Notes: generated from the sequence alone by a model not told the origin. A stretch of DNA of 64,000 bases from Stentor coeruleus (GCA_001970955.1 MPUH01000330.1:1-64000); one strand, 5' to 3'; positions 1-10,715 are shown, numbered from the stretch's first letter. A program made the numbers and translations.

Positions 1-155
1 AAATTATGGTGTAGTAAGAATAGCTTTGGTATTAAGAACTTAAAGATATAAAATAGTTTATTAGTAATATTATAAGATTTATATCATATCCTTTTCTTAT
101 ATATCGCGATTACATATTATTTGAACTTTAAAAATAAAATTTTAAATTTAAAAAC

Positions 156-833
156 TCACTCTTGTAAATACACCTGAAGTACAACCCCATCCCTCACTCC
201 ACAATGATGTAAAGTCATATCATTTTTCATCTCCTTCCCATTAAAAAACATCCTAATTTTGTCTTTACTTACAGCAACCTTATCCCCATACCTACTTTTC
301 AAATCCCCAACAGGTTCTCCAGTATGACTATCCAATTTTTCATCTGCAAACTTAACACATCTTAACATGACATTCAAAATTTCTCCTTCAAAATCATCTG
401 GTAATTGTTGTATAGTTTTTTCAATACCATATTTAGAAGCTTCACTAATCACATAAACAGGTAAATCATATCTATATCCAACACAATCAAATGTTAGCAT
501 TAAAGATCCACTAAACATAGAAATCCCAGCTTCTTTGATTTTTTTCTTAGCATTTTCAGGTATAGTTTCATCACATGCTGAACGTAAAACTTTCCATACA
601 TCTGGATTTCCTCCAGTTCTTGTATCCCAGAATTCTTCGATTTTTTTATTGACATCTTCACGTGTTGATGAAGTTTCCCATGCTGGAGTTTTTTTGCAAC
701 CTTTGCCAACTGTTCGAGTTTCTTAATGTATTTTACCATAGATTATTAGATTCAGATTACCAAGGCGAAGTGCCCGGGTTCTTGTAAAGCTTGGATGTGA
801 GCTTGAGTTTCGACTTATACAACCTGTACCCAT
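156..833 (-). CDS. UBTD1/2-like ubiquitin domain-containing protein (two exons)
   Basis: The coding exons are 833-737 and 721-156, giving 220 aa after removal of a 15-nt intron; human UBTD1 and UBTD2 are of similar size. The N-terminus starts MGTGC, a plausible lipid-anchor start like the MGNC start of animal UBTDs. Residues about 43-130 match the DC-UbP ubiquitin-binding domain: an EEFWDTR motif lies where animal proteins have DEFWDTA, followed by a helical segment and the GYRYDLPVY block. Residues about 145-220 form a C-terminal ubiquitin-like fold. Animal homologues bind E2 enzymes and influence ubiquitin signalling; that role here is inferred. The ATG at 833 is chosen because splicing joins it in frame with the conserved domain. 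The stop is TGA, one of few TGA stops in the window. Confidence 0.85.
722..736 (-). other. 15-nt spliceosomal intron (UBTD-like gene)
   Basis: On the sense strand the intron reads GTAAAATACATTAAG. Its removal joins the N-terminal exon to the conserved ubiquitin-binding domain in frame; without removal a stop follows at once. A is at position 10. Confidence 0.88.
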
Positions 834-1527
834 TATAATTTTTTTTTATGAAGTTTAATACTTAATGTTGTTTTGATTGAAATAAGATAAAAGATAATAG
901 GTTTGATAATTTATTGAAGGATTTATGAGGTTTGTGGAAAAAAGGGAAATTATGAGGTTTGAGAAAAATGTTGTATGAGTATAAATTATTATTGGGAGTG
1001 ATAGCTTTTTGATTAGTGTTTTAATGAGAAATGGTAATTAAGATGTGCAAAGTGAAAAGTTTGATGAAGATTGTGGAGTAGTTAAAAATAGCTGTTTTTT
1101 GTTACAAATTAAAGTGGAAAAGTTAAATAACTATTGGGTAGATTTTAAATTGGTAATATACTTGGATGATTGTTGAAGTTTTATGGAGGAATAGTTTTTG
1201 CAAATATATTAGCAGTAAAACAAAAATAACTATAACATCAAGATCATGAAAGATATAAATAAAAGTTTAATTTACAATAATATGATGAAATCAAAACAAT
1301 TTAAAAATTTATGTTATAATCTTTGACAGTTTTATGATACATCAAAACACAATCTTTATTTAATTCAATTTTCCTATCCCAATAACAACCTCTTCCACTT
1401 AAAATACTTACCTAAAAATCATAATAAATCCTCCATTTCCCATAATATCACTATAACAATTTTATTATTCCATCATATAAACCTATCTAATCTTCCTATA
1501 TATTTGGAAAATTATATTATCATTAAC
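834..1527. other. intergenic, no gene seen
   Basis: This stretch lies upstream of the UBTD-like gene and downstream of the first coiled-coil gene. The left part (about 840-1240) is C-poor on the + strand and the right part is G-poor. I see no open frame, repeat or RNA gene. Confidence 0.6.
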
Positions 1528-4320
1528 CTAATCCGAATCGCTAATATCACTCGATTCACTAGAACCACAATTAAGCTGGGTATGTAACCCTTCTGATAAT
1601 TTCCTATACATTTCTGCTTGATTTTTTGTTCTTTCAATATTATTAGCAAGTTCTTCTTTTTCTAATTCGCATTTCTTCAAAGATTTCCTTAATCGTATAT
1701 TTTCTTCAATCAAATCATTCTCATTATTATAAATTATATCTTCAATTTCAATCTGATTTTTTTCTTTAATATTATTATATCTTTCTGACCTTATTGACGA
1801 TTCAAGTTGGATCATAAGCTGAAGGTTTTCTTTTTCCCTTTTTTCTTGCAACTGTAACGACTTTTCTATTTCTTGTCGATATCTAACACCTTCTCGGGCG
1901 ATATAATTTTCAAGACCATTGATTTTCATTTTAAGTATCGAATTGTGTGTTTTTAAAGCATCTAAAGAAGTTCTAAGCTCAAGAATTTCTTTATTTTGCC
2001 TGTTATCTGGGTGAACTTTATAAGAGTCTGTAAGCAAAATAGCCATTTCCAAGTCACTTTTTGTCCTTATCAGTTCAGAATTTGCTTTAAAAAGTTCAGC
2101 TTGGCAGCTCATAAGTTCATTTCTTGCGTTATAGACTTCATCTCTAGCTGATTCTAACTCTTTTTCTAATTCCACGATTTTTTCCCCTGATTTCAAACTA
2201 CTAAACCTTCTATTATTTGTTTCTTCATTAGTAATAAGTGGTGTTATAATTATAGAAAACTCTGCTCCAGCATAGTTTAATTGAGATTTGATAAAATCTA
2301 ACTCTGATTTTAAACAGTTGATTTCAGCTTTTAAGGAACTTTCACTGAGTTTTGATGCTAAAATTGTTTGATTAAATGAAGCTGAAGCTTTAGATAAATC
2401 ATCATATGCTTTGTCTAAAGATATTTGGAGATTGTTTATTTCTTCATCTTTTTTTTTTACTTCAGAAAATGTATATTGCTGAATAGCCGCTTCACCTATA
2501 AGTGGACTGATAGTGATTATCATATTAGATAGATTAGATTCTAGTTCTTTTTGGATATCTTCACACTCTTTGAACTTTTTTTCATAGCGCAATTTTAAAA
2601 CATCGTATTTTTTTTTCTCTTCTGAAAGGGAGATTATTTCATCGCTATCTTTTTCAATTTGCGCTATAAATTCTTTGATTTGCTTTTTTAAATCATTTAC
2701 TTCGATTTCTTTAGAAAGGATTTTTTGCTTATATGCCATTATTTTCGCATCTTTGCTTTTATCTTGAATTTCATTAGAGTGATCAATATGATTTTTAAGC
2801 TCTTTTTCCAGTTGATTTTTTTGATTTGTAATATCATTCAAATACTCTTCAAGCTTTTGGGTGTTTTTAACATAAACTTCAAGTTCTTTATGAACTTTCC
2901 CTTTCTCTTCAAACAATAATTTTTTTTCCTCATACGCAACAAGTATTTTATCTTTTAAATTCTGATTTTCATCAAAAAGCTCTTTCATCTTTATTTTCTC
3001 CCTCTCCCTATCTAAAACATCCATCTTCCCGCCTCTTTCTCCAATTTCACAAAGTTCATTTTCAAGCTTTCCTATCTCTTGTTTCATAGTATTTATTTTT
3101 TTTTTCCCTGAATCTATTTCATTTTTCATAACAGTATTTTCAATTTTCAATTCATCAATATCTGATTGTTTAGATGATATTTCAACACGTGAATGATCAA
3201 GTTGAATTTTTATATATTCGATATCACTTTTTGTATTAGCCAAATGATTTTTTGTTTCTTCAAGTTCTTTATCTTTTATATCTATAATACTTTTCATCAC
3301 TTTTATCTGAGAAAGTGCTGAGTTTAATTGAACTTTTATTGCACTATGCTCATTACTATTTTCTAAATGTTTTTTAGTATTGTCAATTTTAGCAGAACTT
3401 AATGCAAGTTTTGTGCTTTTAAGTTCGCTTTTTGTTGTTGATAGTTCAGAAAGAGTATTTTCGAAATTGACTTTTAAGCTTTGGAGTTCTTCGTTAAGGA
3501 TTTTTAGTTTTTTTGATTTATTTTGCTTGAGTTTTTCATTTTCTCTTTGGAGGTTTTCAAATTTCGGGTCGAAGTCAGAGATAGATGAGGTTTCTTGGGA
3601 TTTTTCTATGTAGTTTTTTAGCTGCTGATTTTCAATTCGAAGGTTTTCTACTTCGATAAGAATTTTTTTGTTTTTTTCATTTATTTGTTCTAACTGTCTT
3701 ATTTGTGATTCAGCTGATTTTAGTTTTTCTTTAGTTTCGTAAAGTTGGTTTCGGAGTGTGGTTAGTTTGCTTGATGAATTGAAAGATGGATTTGTGTTGA
3801 AGATCTCAGAATTAGGCTCGGTTGTTTCAACTATTACAGAAGTTTCGCTGTCTAAAGATTCTTTTAAGTAATCTTGAGAGCTTTTCACTAAGGTGCTGTA
3901 TAATGATGGCCTTTTTTTTGGACTGATATTTGATTCTTTTAGTTTAATAGTTTTTTTGATTCTTTCAATCGCCTTTATTTCTTGATTCAATATTTTTTGT
4001 GCCTCGGTCACTTTTATTTTTTCTATATCTAAAGACTTTTCCCTGATCCTTAATGTCTCAGCAACGTCTTCTAATTTCTCAAAGCTTTTTTTCTTTTCAA
4101 GCCTTAGTTTTTGTTCTGAACTCCTTAAAAATAATTCATAATCCTTAAGTTTCCGTTCTTTTTCCTCTATTCTCCTAGTCTGAGATTCATGTGAGCAAGT
4201 ATGTCGTGGTTTAACTAAAGGACTTGCTCCTGATCTATCACTATTAAGAAAAGGGCTTTCTTGAGTTAGTCTCTTTATATCAAGTCCTCTATCAATAAGC
4301 AAGTCTTTTGAAGTTCTCAT
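1528..4320 (-). CDS. long coiled-coil protein, short member of a tandem pair
   Basis: A 930-aa protein, almost wholly charged heptad-rich coiled coil (E, K, L, S and N dominate), with no enzymatic motif. The first ~65 residues are less regular and basic. It is a paralogue of the next gene (4722-8576). The block from NELMSCQAEL through SELIRTK to LQLMIQLESSI is nearly the same in both, as is the end AEMYRKLSEGLHTQL with a Ser/Asp-rich tail. This protein stops right after ...SSDISDSD, where the paralogue runs on for about 120 more residues. A structural cytoskeletal or cortical role is plausible but is inference only. No intron is needed. Confidence 0.8.
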   Translation of the reverse strand: MRTSKDLLIDRGLDIKRLTQESPFLNSDRSGASPLVKPRHTCSHESQTRRIEEKERKLKDYELFLRSSEQKLRLEKKKSFEKLEDVAETLRIREKSLDIEKIKVTEAQKILNQEIKAIERIKKTIKLKESNISPKKRPSLYSTLVKSSQDYLKESLDSETSVIVETTEPNSEIFNTNPSFNSSSKLTTLRNQLYETKEKLKSAESQIRQLEQINEKNKKILIEVENLRIENQQLKNYIEKSQETSSISDFDPKFENLQRENEKLKQNKSKKLKILNEELQSLKVNFENTLSELSTTKSELKSTKLALSSAKIDNTKKHLENSNEHSAIKVQLNSALSQIKVMKSIIDIKDKELEETKNHLANTKSDIEYIKIQLDHSRVEISSKQSDIDELKIENTVMKNEIDSGKKKINTMKQEIGKLENELCEIGERGGKMDVLDREREKIKMKELFDENQNLKDKILVAYEEKKLLFEEKGKVHKELEVYVKNTQKLEEYLNDITNQKNQLEKELKNHIDHSNEIQDKSKDAKIMAYKQKILSKEIEVNDLKKQIKEFIAQIEKDSDEIISLSEEKKKYDVLKLRYEKKFKECEDIQKELESNLSNMIITISPLIGEAAIQQYTFSEVKKKDEEINNLQISLDKAYDDLSKASASFNQTILASKLSESSLKAEINCLKSELDFIKSQLNYAGAEFSIIITPLITNEETNNRRFSSLKSGEKIVELEKELESARDEVYNARNELMSCQAELFKANSELIRTKSDLEMAILLTDSYKVHPDNRQNKEILELRTSLDALKTHNSILKMKINGLENYIAREGVRYRQEIEKSLQLQEKREKENLQLMIQLESSIRSERYNNIKEKNQIEIEDIIYNNENDLIEENIRLRKSLKKCELEKEELANNIERTKNQAEMYRKLSEGLHTQLNCGSSESSDISDSD

Positions 4321-4721
4321 ATAATTCTCTTAAAATTTATATAACAAATCTATATTAAAAATCTATTAATCAACAAACTTATTTCTATGAAAAAACATGA
4401 ATTATTTAAGATCATGTTTCTAATATAAATCTGTTGATAAAAATTATTAGAAAAACATAGACAGTATTTTTATAAAGAATAATAAGAACTTAGATAATGG
4501 GAATAATATTTACAATATATTTATTTAACTGTCATATTGATTATCGTTACAAATACTTTATTAAAATATCATTCCCATTTTTTTAATCCTGATTTTAATA
4601 CTTAGTTGAATTGTATACTAAAATTATCACAAACTATTAACATCTAATCCTATCTTATTCTGGATNACTTAGTTGAATTGTATACTAAAATTATCACAAA
4701 CTATTAACATCTAATCCTATC
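4321..4721. other. intergenic with assembly join
   Basis: An AT-rich spacer between the two tandem coiled-coil genes, both on the minus strand. It contains the single-N join described separately. Apart from that duplication I see nothing in it. Confidence 0.6.
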
Positions 4722-4732
4722 TTATTCTGGAT
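4600..4732. other. assembly scar: 66-nt duplication around a single N (4666)
   Basis: Bases 4600-4665 are repeated identically at 4667-4732, with one N between them. This is the pattern left when overlapping contig ends are abutted rather than merged. The right copy contains the stop codon of the 1284-aa gene, so the protein is not affected. Confidence 0.9.
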
Positions 4733-7700
4733 CCAAGGCCCAAGAGTTCAAATTTCTCTCCTTTATTTTCACCAATCTTTCCCTTTCCTCAAGTTGCTCT
4801 TTAAACATAAGAATCTCCTGTTCTCTTTTCGAAATCATACAATTCTTCTCCTCCAATTTTTTATTAAGTGCAGCAATACGCATTTTTTCTGATAAAACGA
4901 GCTCTTTTTCCCCATGGACTTCAGTTTTCACTATTTCTAACTCCTGTGTAAGTTTTTTCACATATTCAGCATCTTGTTTTACATCATATCGTTCTTTCAA
5001 AAGTTTATCACTAATCTCCTTAACCTCTTTTTCTTTAACCCTTAATTTACCAAGTTTTTCTTCAAGTTCAGTCCTTAAACTTTCTATTTCTGAAGATATT
5101 TTTTCATTTTTACTTTTAACAATTGATTCATCAGAATCACTAATATCACTAGATTCTGATATATCACCTACATGTAATTGAGTATGTAAACTTTCACTTA
5201 AAGTTCTATACATTTCTGCTTCATTTCTAGATTTTTGATGATTTGCATAAAGTTCACTAAGCTGGTTTTCTAACATTTTCACACTTCTTTTAAGTAATTC
5301 ATTTTGTGTTTCAAGATCCTGATTATCCTGATCATCCTCATTTATTTCATCGATATCAACTTTTTTCTCAAGCATGCTTTGATATTTCTGTGTTTTTATA
5401 GAAGACTCTAATTGTATCATCAACTGTAAATTTTCTTTCTCCCTTTTATCTTGTAATTCTAAAGATTTCTCAAGTTCTTGTTTATACCTTTGACTTTCTC
5501 TAGTAATATAATTTTGTAATTCGTTAATTTTAAGCATAAGTGCTGAGTTTTGGTTTTTATATGAATTAAGGGTATTGGTTAATTTAAGAATTTCAGTATT
5601 TTCGCCTTTTTCTGATTTGTAAGAGTCTATTAATATTATAGCCATTTCTAAATCCCCTTTAGTTCTTATAAGTTCTGAATTTGCTGTCATGAGCTCAGCT
5701 TGACAGCTCATAAGTTCATTCCTTGCTGTGAAAAGTTGGGTGCAAGTATCTTCAAGTTCAGATTCCAAAACTAAAACTTTACTTGAAGATTTTTGTTGGA
5801 TGTGTTTATTAGTTTCATCTGAACTTTGAATTATTGGGTTTATAGATATAATAAATTCTGCTGTTTCTTGAGATAAAAGTGATTTTGTAAATAAGAGTTC
5901 ATTTTGTAAAGATTTGATTTCTGATTTTAGAGATATTTCTGAAAGTTTGAGTGAAATTATAGAATTTTGAAGAGAAGAGTTTTCTGGTATTGGCTCTTGA
6001 GGGTGTAGGAATTCTTGGGATTCTAATGGAGATGATGATATTAAAGGGTTTAGGATATTGTTTTGTAGTTGAGGTTTTATAGGATAAGATGATTTTATTT
6101 GATTTGAAAATTCTAAAGTTATACTAAGTGATGGTTTTGATGATAGTGAAAATTTGGAGTTTTGTACTTCGAATTGGTGTTTAAGATTTTCAAATTCAGT
6201 TGTTTTAGTTTTTAGGGTTTGAAGTAGGTTTTCATAGTCAGCTTTTAAGGTGTTAAGATTATCTTCAAGAGTTATGCAGTTTTTACAGAAACTTTTTTGT
6301 TTTAGGATAAAGTCTTGGGCATTAAGTTGTTGTTTTAGTTCTGCTATTTCGCTTTTATATTGAGAAATATTGTGGGTTTTCTGGTTTTCAGTGTTGTTGT
6401 TTGTGTTAAAAATCGCAGAGTGCCACATGTTTATTGTAAAATGTTCAGTATTTCTTTTTTCCTCTTGATAAATATTCTCACAATCTCTTGCCAACAAAAT
6501 CTCATCTAGTAACAAAACATTTTTCTGTCTCAACTCTTCATAATCTTGCAAAATCCTAGCGACCTTATCCTTTTCTTCTTCATAAAGTTTTTTAATTTTC
6601 GACATTTCATTAAAATACATTTTTTTTTCCTCCAAAATCTCAGCAATTCCAACTTTTTCTTCTAAAATTTTATCTTTTTCTTCTTTATACAACCTTTCTA
6701 ATTCCAAAACTTTTTGAATAAGCTGTTCTTTTTCGGCAATCAAATTATTAATTTTCTTAGTATTTAATTCTTGTTCATTTTTTAAGACAATAACTGGCTC
6801 ACTTGCTCTTTTTTTATCTGATTTCTCAATATTAAAATTCGAAATTTCCTTTTTTGTTTGTGTAAGTTCTTGTTTAAGTGCAAGTATTTTAGATTTACGC
6901 GATAAAAGTTCTGATTGTAAAAGGTTTCTTTCAATTTTTAATGAGTTATTATCTGATTCTTGTGATAAAAGTTTATGTTGTGCATGAAGAATTTCAGTGT
7001 TTTTAAATTCAGCTTCTGATTTCAAAGCACAAATATCATTATGATTTTCTTCAATTTCTTTATTTTTCCTATCAATTATATTTTTTAAATTCATAATTTC
7101 ATTTGACGCAGTTACAATTTGATCTTTTAAACCAAAAATTTCAATACCAGCTTGTGATGATCCTTGTGTTTTAGCTGCTCTAAGTGCTTGTTTAGTAGTT
7201 GAAATCTCAATCTTCGCTTGTTTAAGTTCATACAAAGTGTTTTTCCAATTACCCTTTAAAGTATTTAATTCTACAATAACCGCATCAAGTTCTCTTTCTT
7301 TATTATCCAAAATTTTTCTAGTTTTGCTATAGTCATTTTGAGCATTTTCTAATTGTCTTTCAATATTTTCACACTTTTCTTTATATTTTTCAAGATGATG
7401 TTTCAATATTTCATTTTCAACTCTAGTATTTTCAAGTTCATTTACTAAACATTGATAATTATCTGATGTGTCTTGTTCACTTTTCCCATATAATCCAGAA
7501 GGATTTTTTCTTTTTTTATTCAATGATATGTCTGTGTCACAAACAGAAAAAATATTGTTAAATGCGCATTCCCCAGGTTTGATTTTTGGGTTTGTATTTA
7601 GAACATTTTTACTATTATCAGCTGACATTCTATATTTTTTATCACTTAATCCTAGAAAACTTGTTCTTGAAGTAGTTTGTGGGGTTTTATCTGAGTAATC

Positions 7701-8576
7701 TGGGCTTTTAATAGGTTTTTTTAGCTTACCATGACTGGAAAATTCATGGGATAAATGCCTTTGGGATTCTGGAACTTGGAGTTTTTCTATGCTTAGAGAT
7801 TTCTCATGGCTTTTTAATGACCTTGCCGCAATTTCTATGTTTTGCAAGCTTTTGCTTTGGTTTTTATCAAAATGCTCTTGGGTTTCTTGTAGCTTTTTTT
7901 TGTTTTCTCTAATTTCAAATTCTTTTTCTCTTGTTTTTTTAGGCATTGAAAAGTATGATTCCCGAGGTTTAAACGGTGTGTATGAGTTTTCGTTTTCAAA
8001 TTCGTCTGATGAGTCGTTACTTTCTCCTAAAAGTCTTTGAAATTGACTTTCTTCTGTTGTCATAAAATTTTCCATGTGAAAACTCGCTAGTTCTTCAGGA
8101 GGTTCTAAACTTTCCCTTTCTTTGTTGTAATGATATATAGATTTTTCAAGTTCATTTTTTTTACATTCAAAATTTCCAAGTTCGTAAAATGTTTTTGATC
8201 TTTGTTTTGCTAAACTTTCCTTTTCTGCACGAATAATAGCCTTTTCTTCTTCAGCTTTAGTTAATAGATTCAAAATTTTTCTTTTTTCCTCTGCTAGTAA
8301 ATGCCTTTCTCTGATCAAACTCATGCTTGAATCATTGGTCTGATTATCTTTATACTCCATAACTTTTTCATAGAGCTTTATATGCTTTTCAGTTAGTGTC
8401 AATTTTTCTTCAGTTGAGTAGAGCATATATTTAAGTTGTTCTATGCTTTCATGTTGTTTTTCGCATTCTATGCATGCTAAAGAGCTAAAAGGTCTTACAG
8501 GGCCATAATCCTTCTTTGATAATGAGCTTACACTTCGAGATGGTGGTAATGGAGTGCATCTTGAATTTTTTTTCAT
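4722..8576 (-). CDS. long coiled-coil protein, long member of a tandem pair
   Basis: A 1284-aa protein that is coiled coil for most of its length. It is the paralogue of 1528-4320 and shares the NELMSCQAEL / SELIRTK / LQLMIQLESSI block, an EKSL.IEK segment in the N-terminal third and the AEMYR.LSE.LHTQL end. It has about 200 extra N-terminal residues, with a CIEC pair near residue 35, and about 120 extra C-terminal residues of coiled coil. The central part (about 800-900) is Ser/Pro/Asn-rich and breaks the coil. The layout suggests a tandem duplication followed by changes at both ends. Function is unknown; a filament or cortex component is a guess. Confidence 0.8.
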   Translation of the reverse strand: MKKNSRCTPLPPSRSVSSLSKKDYGPVRPFSSLACIECEKQHESIEQLKYMLYSTEEKLTLTEKHIKLYEKVMEYKDNQTNDSSMSLIRERHLLAEEKRKILNLLTKAEEEKAIIRAEKESLAKQRSKTFYELGNFECKKNELEKSIYHYNKERESLEPPEELASFHMENFMTTEESQFQRLLGESNDSSDEFENENSYTPFKPRESYFSMPKKTREKEFEIRENKKKLQETQEHFDKNQSKSLQNIEIAARSLKSHEKSLSIEKLQVPESQRHLSHEFSSHGKLKKPIKSPDYSDKTPQTTSRTSFLGLSDKKYRMSADNSKNVLNTNPKIKPGECAFNNIFSVCDTDISLNKKRKNPSGLYGKSEQDTSDNYQCLVNELENTRVENEILKHHLEKYKEKCENIERQLENAQNDYSKTRKILDNKERELDAVIVELNTLKGNWKNTLYELKQAKIEISTTKQALRAAKTQGSSQAGIEIFGLKDQIVTASNEIMNLKNIIDRKNKEIEENHNDICALKSEAEFKNTEILHAQHKLLSQESDNNSLKIERNLLQSELLSRKSKILALKQELTQTKKEISNFNIEKSDKKRASEPVIVLKNEQELNTKKINNLIAEKEQLIQKVLELERLYKEEKDKILEEKVGIAEILEEKKMYFNEMSKIKKLYEEEKDKVARILQDYEELRQKNVLLLDEILLARDCENIYQEEKRNTEHFTINMWHSAIFNTNNNTENQKTHNISQYKSEIAELKQQLNAQDFILKQKSFCKNCITLEDNLNTLKADYENLLQTLKTKTTEFENLKHQFEVQNSKFSLSSKPSLSITLEFSNQIKSSYPIKPQLQNNILNPLISSSPLESQEFLHPQEPIPENSSLQNSIISLKLSEISLKSEIKSLQNELLFTKSLLSQETAEFIISINPIIQSSDETNKHIQQKSSSKVLVLESELEDTCTQLFTARNELMSCQAELMTANSELIRTKGDLEMAIILIDSYKSEKGENTEILKLTNTLNSYKNQNSALMLKINELQNYITRESQRYKQELEKSLELQDKREKENLQLMIQLESSIKTQKYQSMLEKKVDIDEINEDDQDNQDLETQNELLKRSVKMLENQLSELYANHQKSRNEAEMYRTLSESLHTQLHVGDISESSDISDSDESIVKSKNEKISSEIESLRTELEEKLGKLRVKEKEVKEISDKLLKERYDVKQDAEYVKKLTQELEIVKTEVHGEKELVLSEKMRIAALNKKLEEKNCMISKREQEILMFKEQLEERERLVKIKERNLNSWALDPE

Positions 8577-9465
8577 AAATATTATATATTTTTTTCTTCA
8601 TAAATTAGATTAAGCATTAAAATTATAATAAGGAAGCATGTTCATATTGAATTCTAATGCATCAATGACAGTAAAAAAAATTTTAAGAAATATTAAAATT
8701 TGTTATTAGTATATTAGCGCTAATTTAATAAAATTATAATATAAACAGTAAAAAAAATTTTAAGAAATATTAAAATTTGTTATTAGTATATTAGCGCTAA
8801 TTTAATAAAATTATAATATAATCAATAATGAATAATAGAATACATCGATATTATCGTAATTTTTTGTTATGTGACCCTTAAATTGGATTTTTTGTAACAA
8901 TAAAATAACTCATCGATATAGTCACTATCAAATTCATTTCAATTAAATTTAATCTTTATCTTTATTAATTCATTAATATACATTTTTAGTATCACACAAA
9001 TAAATAAATTAAGCTAACTATAAAAACCTAATCAATCCTCATGTATAAAAAATTCATAATTTTCTATATTTTTTATATAATCTCCCAAAACATCAGCTTA
9101 ATTCCACACATTTTCCCACACCCATCCAAAAAGCAGCCCTCACGTCACAATTTTTCTCCATAAACTTTAACTTTATCCCGAAAAACTTACAACCTAAATA
9201 ATCATCCCAACACCATTTTCTGCACATCCATTTTATCATACACCATAAAAATTTATCCTAAAATCCTAAATATATTAAAAAAATTCTAATCAAAAACCAA
9301 CTCAAACTCCATCCTTCCACCAAAATCCCTAATTTTCCAAAATTTTCTAATCCTCCTCTCTCTTCACAAAAAGCAGTCAAATCAACAAATTAATAAAAAA
9401 AACCTAGACTGATATAAATTATATAAAAATTCCCACTGATAATTGGCGGGATTATAATAATAAAA
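8577..9465. promoter_or_regulatory. divergent intergenic region with tandem repeat
   Basis: This region separates a minus-strand start (8576) from a plus-strand start (9466), so it must hold promoters for both genes. It carries the 2 x 77-bp repeat. From about 9000 to 9465 it is strikingly G-depleted on the + strand: 9241-9360 contains no G at all. No TATA-like element can be singled out in such AT-rich DNA. Confidence 0.5.
8668..8821. repeat. tandem duplication, 2 x 77 bp
   Basis: The 77-bp unit starting at 8668 is repeated without visible change from 8745. Each unit contains the 12-bp perfect palindrome ATTAGCGCTAAT (8713-8724 and 8790-8801). There is no N between the copies, unlike the three assembly scars, so it may be a real recent duplication. 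An unmarked assembly overlap remains possible. Confidence 0.85.
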
Positions 9466-10665
9466 ATGCAGGGAACTTATGATCGTAGTCGCTGGTTCGA
9501 ACTCATAAAACAAGGAAGTATCGAAGAAATCCGAGCCGAGCTCGAACTAATACCAAAAGCATTTCTTCTCTCCCTAACCGACAATTCACAATCACGACAC
9601 ACCTGCATATTTTTTGCTGTTCAATCTGAAAATGTTACAAGAGGGAATAAAATACTAGAAATTTTGTTAAACGAAGGTGCAGATGCGAATTATAAAGACG
9701 CACTTCTACAAACTGCCCTTTTTTACACGTGTAGATATGGACATAATGAACAAGCACAAATGCTTGTTGAAGCAGGTGCTGATCCTAATCAAAGAGATAC
9801 TTATGGTCAAACAGCTTTATATTATGCATCACGTGAAGGTCAAGCTTCAACAGTTAAAATTTTATTAACAAATAAAGCTGATCCTAATATTGTTGACAAT
9901 CTTGGCCAAACAGCATTATTTTATTCGAGTAGAGAAGGGAAATTTGAAGCGACGAAAATGCTTGTGGAATATGGAGCTTCAATTAATCATTCGGATAAAA
10001 CAAGAAATACACCTTTGTCTTGGGCTAAAAAATCAGGAAATCTTGAATTAGTAGAGTTTTTAAAGTCAAAAGGTGCAGTTGATAGACTTGGGAAGAATAA
10101 AAAAGAACCAGAAGGTCCACAGAAAAAAAAAGATAGTAAGAAAAAAGGGGAGAAAAAACAGCAATGCGTACTTATGATTGTTGATGAAAAAGGAGAAAAA
10201 AGACCCTTGAATAAGGATGAGATGGGGGAGTTTGAGAGGAAGTATCCTGATATTGCTAAGTATTGGAAAGATCCTAATGCTGCAGATGAACTTGATAATA
10301 TGGATTTGGAAGCACTTGAAGCAAAGAAACCTTGGGATAAACTTGGTAAGAAACTCTTGAATGTTTTATGGAGAGCGAATCAAGCTTGGGTTTTCCATGA
10401 GCCTGTAGACCCAATTAAACTAAATTTACCCGACTACTTCGAAGTTATCAAGCACCCAATGGACTTTGGAACAATAAAAAAAAAACTTAACAGCAATTTT
10501 TATTCCAACACTGACGAATTACTCAAAGACTTCGAATTAGTTTTCTCAAACTGCAAACTTTACAACCCTCCTGAATCTGACGTTGTTACCATGTGTAACC
10601 AAATTCTAGTACTTTATCAATCACAAATCCATCAATTGGGCTTAGATGCTCTTCGTTATAGCTAA
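9466..10665 (+). CDS. ankyrin-repeat bromodomain protein (BDP1-like)
   Basis: A 399-aa protein. Ankyrin repeats occupy residues about 40-205, with repeated GADPN, GQTALYYASREG and GQTALFYSSREG motifs. A lysine-rich linker follows (about 208-235), then a bromodomain at about 290-395. The bromodomain has W308-V-F in place of the WPF shelf, DYFEVIKHPMDFGTIKKKL in the ZA/helix region, and N367 in NCKLYNPP as the likely acetyl-lysine-binding asparagine. The same order is found in apicomplexan BDP1, a chromatin reader at promoters, so a role in acetyl-histone reading in the macronucleus is likely. It converges with the centrin gene, with 50 bp between the stops. The start ATG follows a G-poor leader. 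Confidence 0.9.
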   Translation: MQGTYDRSRWFELIKQGSIEEIRAELELIPKAFLLSLTDNSQSRHTCIFFAVQSENVTRGNKILEILLNEGADANYKDALLQTALFYTCRYGHNEQAQMLVEAGADPNQRDTYGQTALYYASREGQASTVKILLTNKADPNIVDNLGQTALFYSSREGKFEATKMLVEYGASINHSDKTRNTPLSWAKKSGNLELVEFLKSKGAVDRLGKNKKEPEGPQKKKDSKKKGEKKQQCVLMIVDEKGEKRPLNKDEMGEFERKYPDIAKYWKDPNAADELDNMDLEALEAKKPWDKLGKKLLNVLWRANQAWVFHEPVDPIKLNLPDYFEVIKHPMDFGTIKKKLNSNFYSNTDELLKDFELVFSNCKLYNPPESDVVTMCNQILVLYQSQIHQLGLDALRYS

Positions 10666-10715
10666 TATAAAAATCAACATTTAATCTAGCATTTAACTCA
10701 AATAGTTACCTAAAT

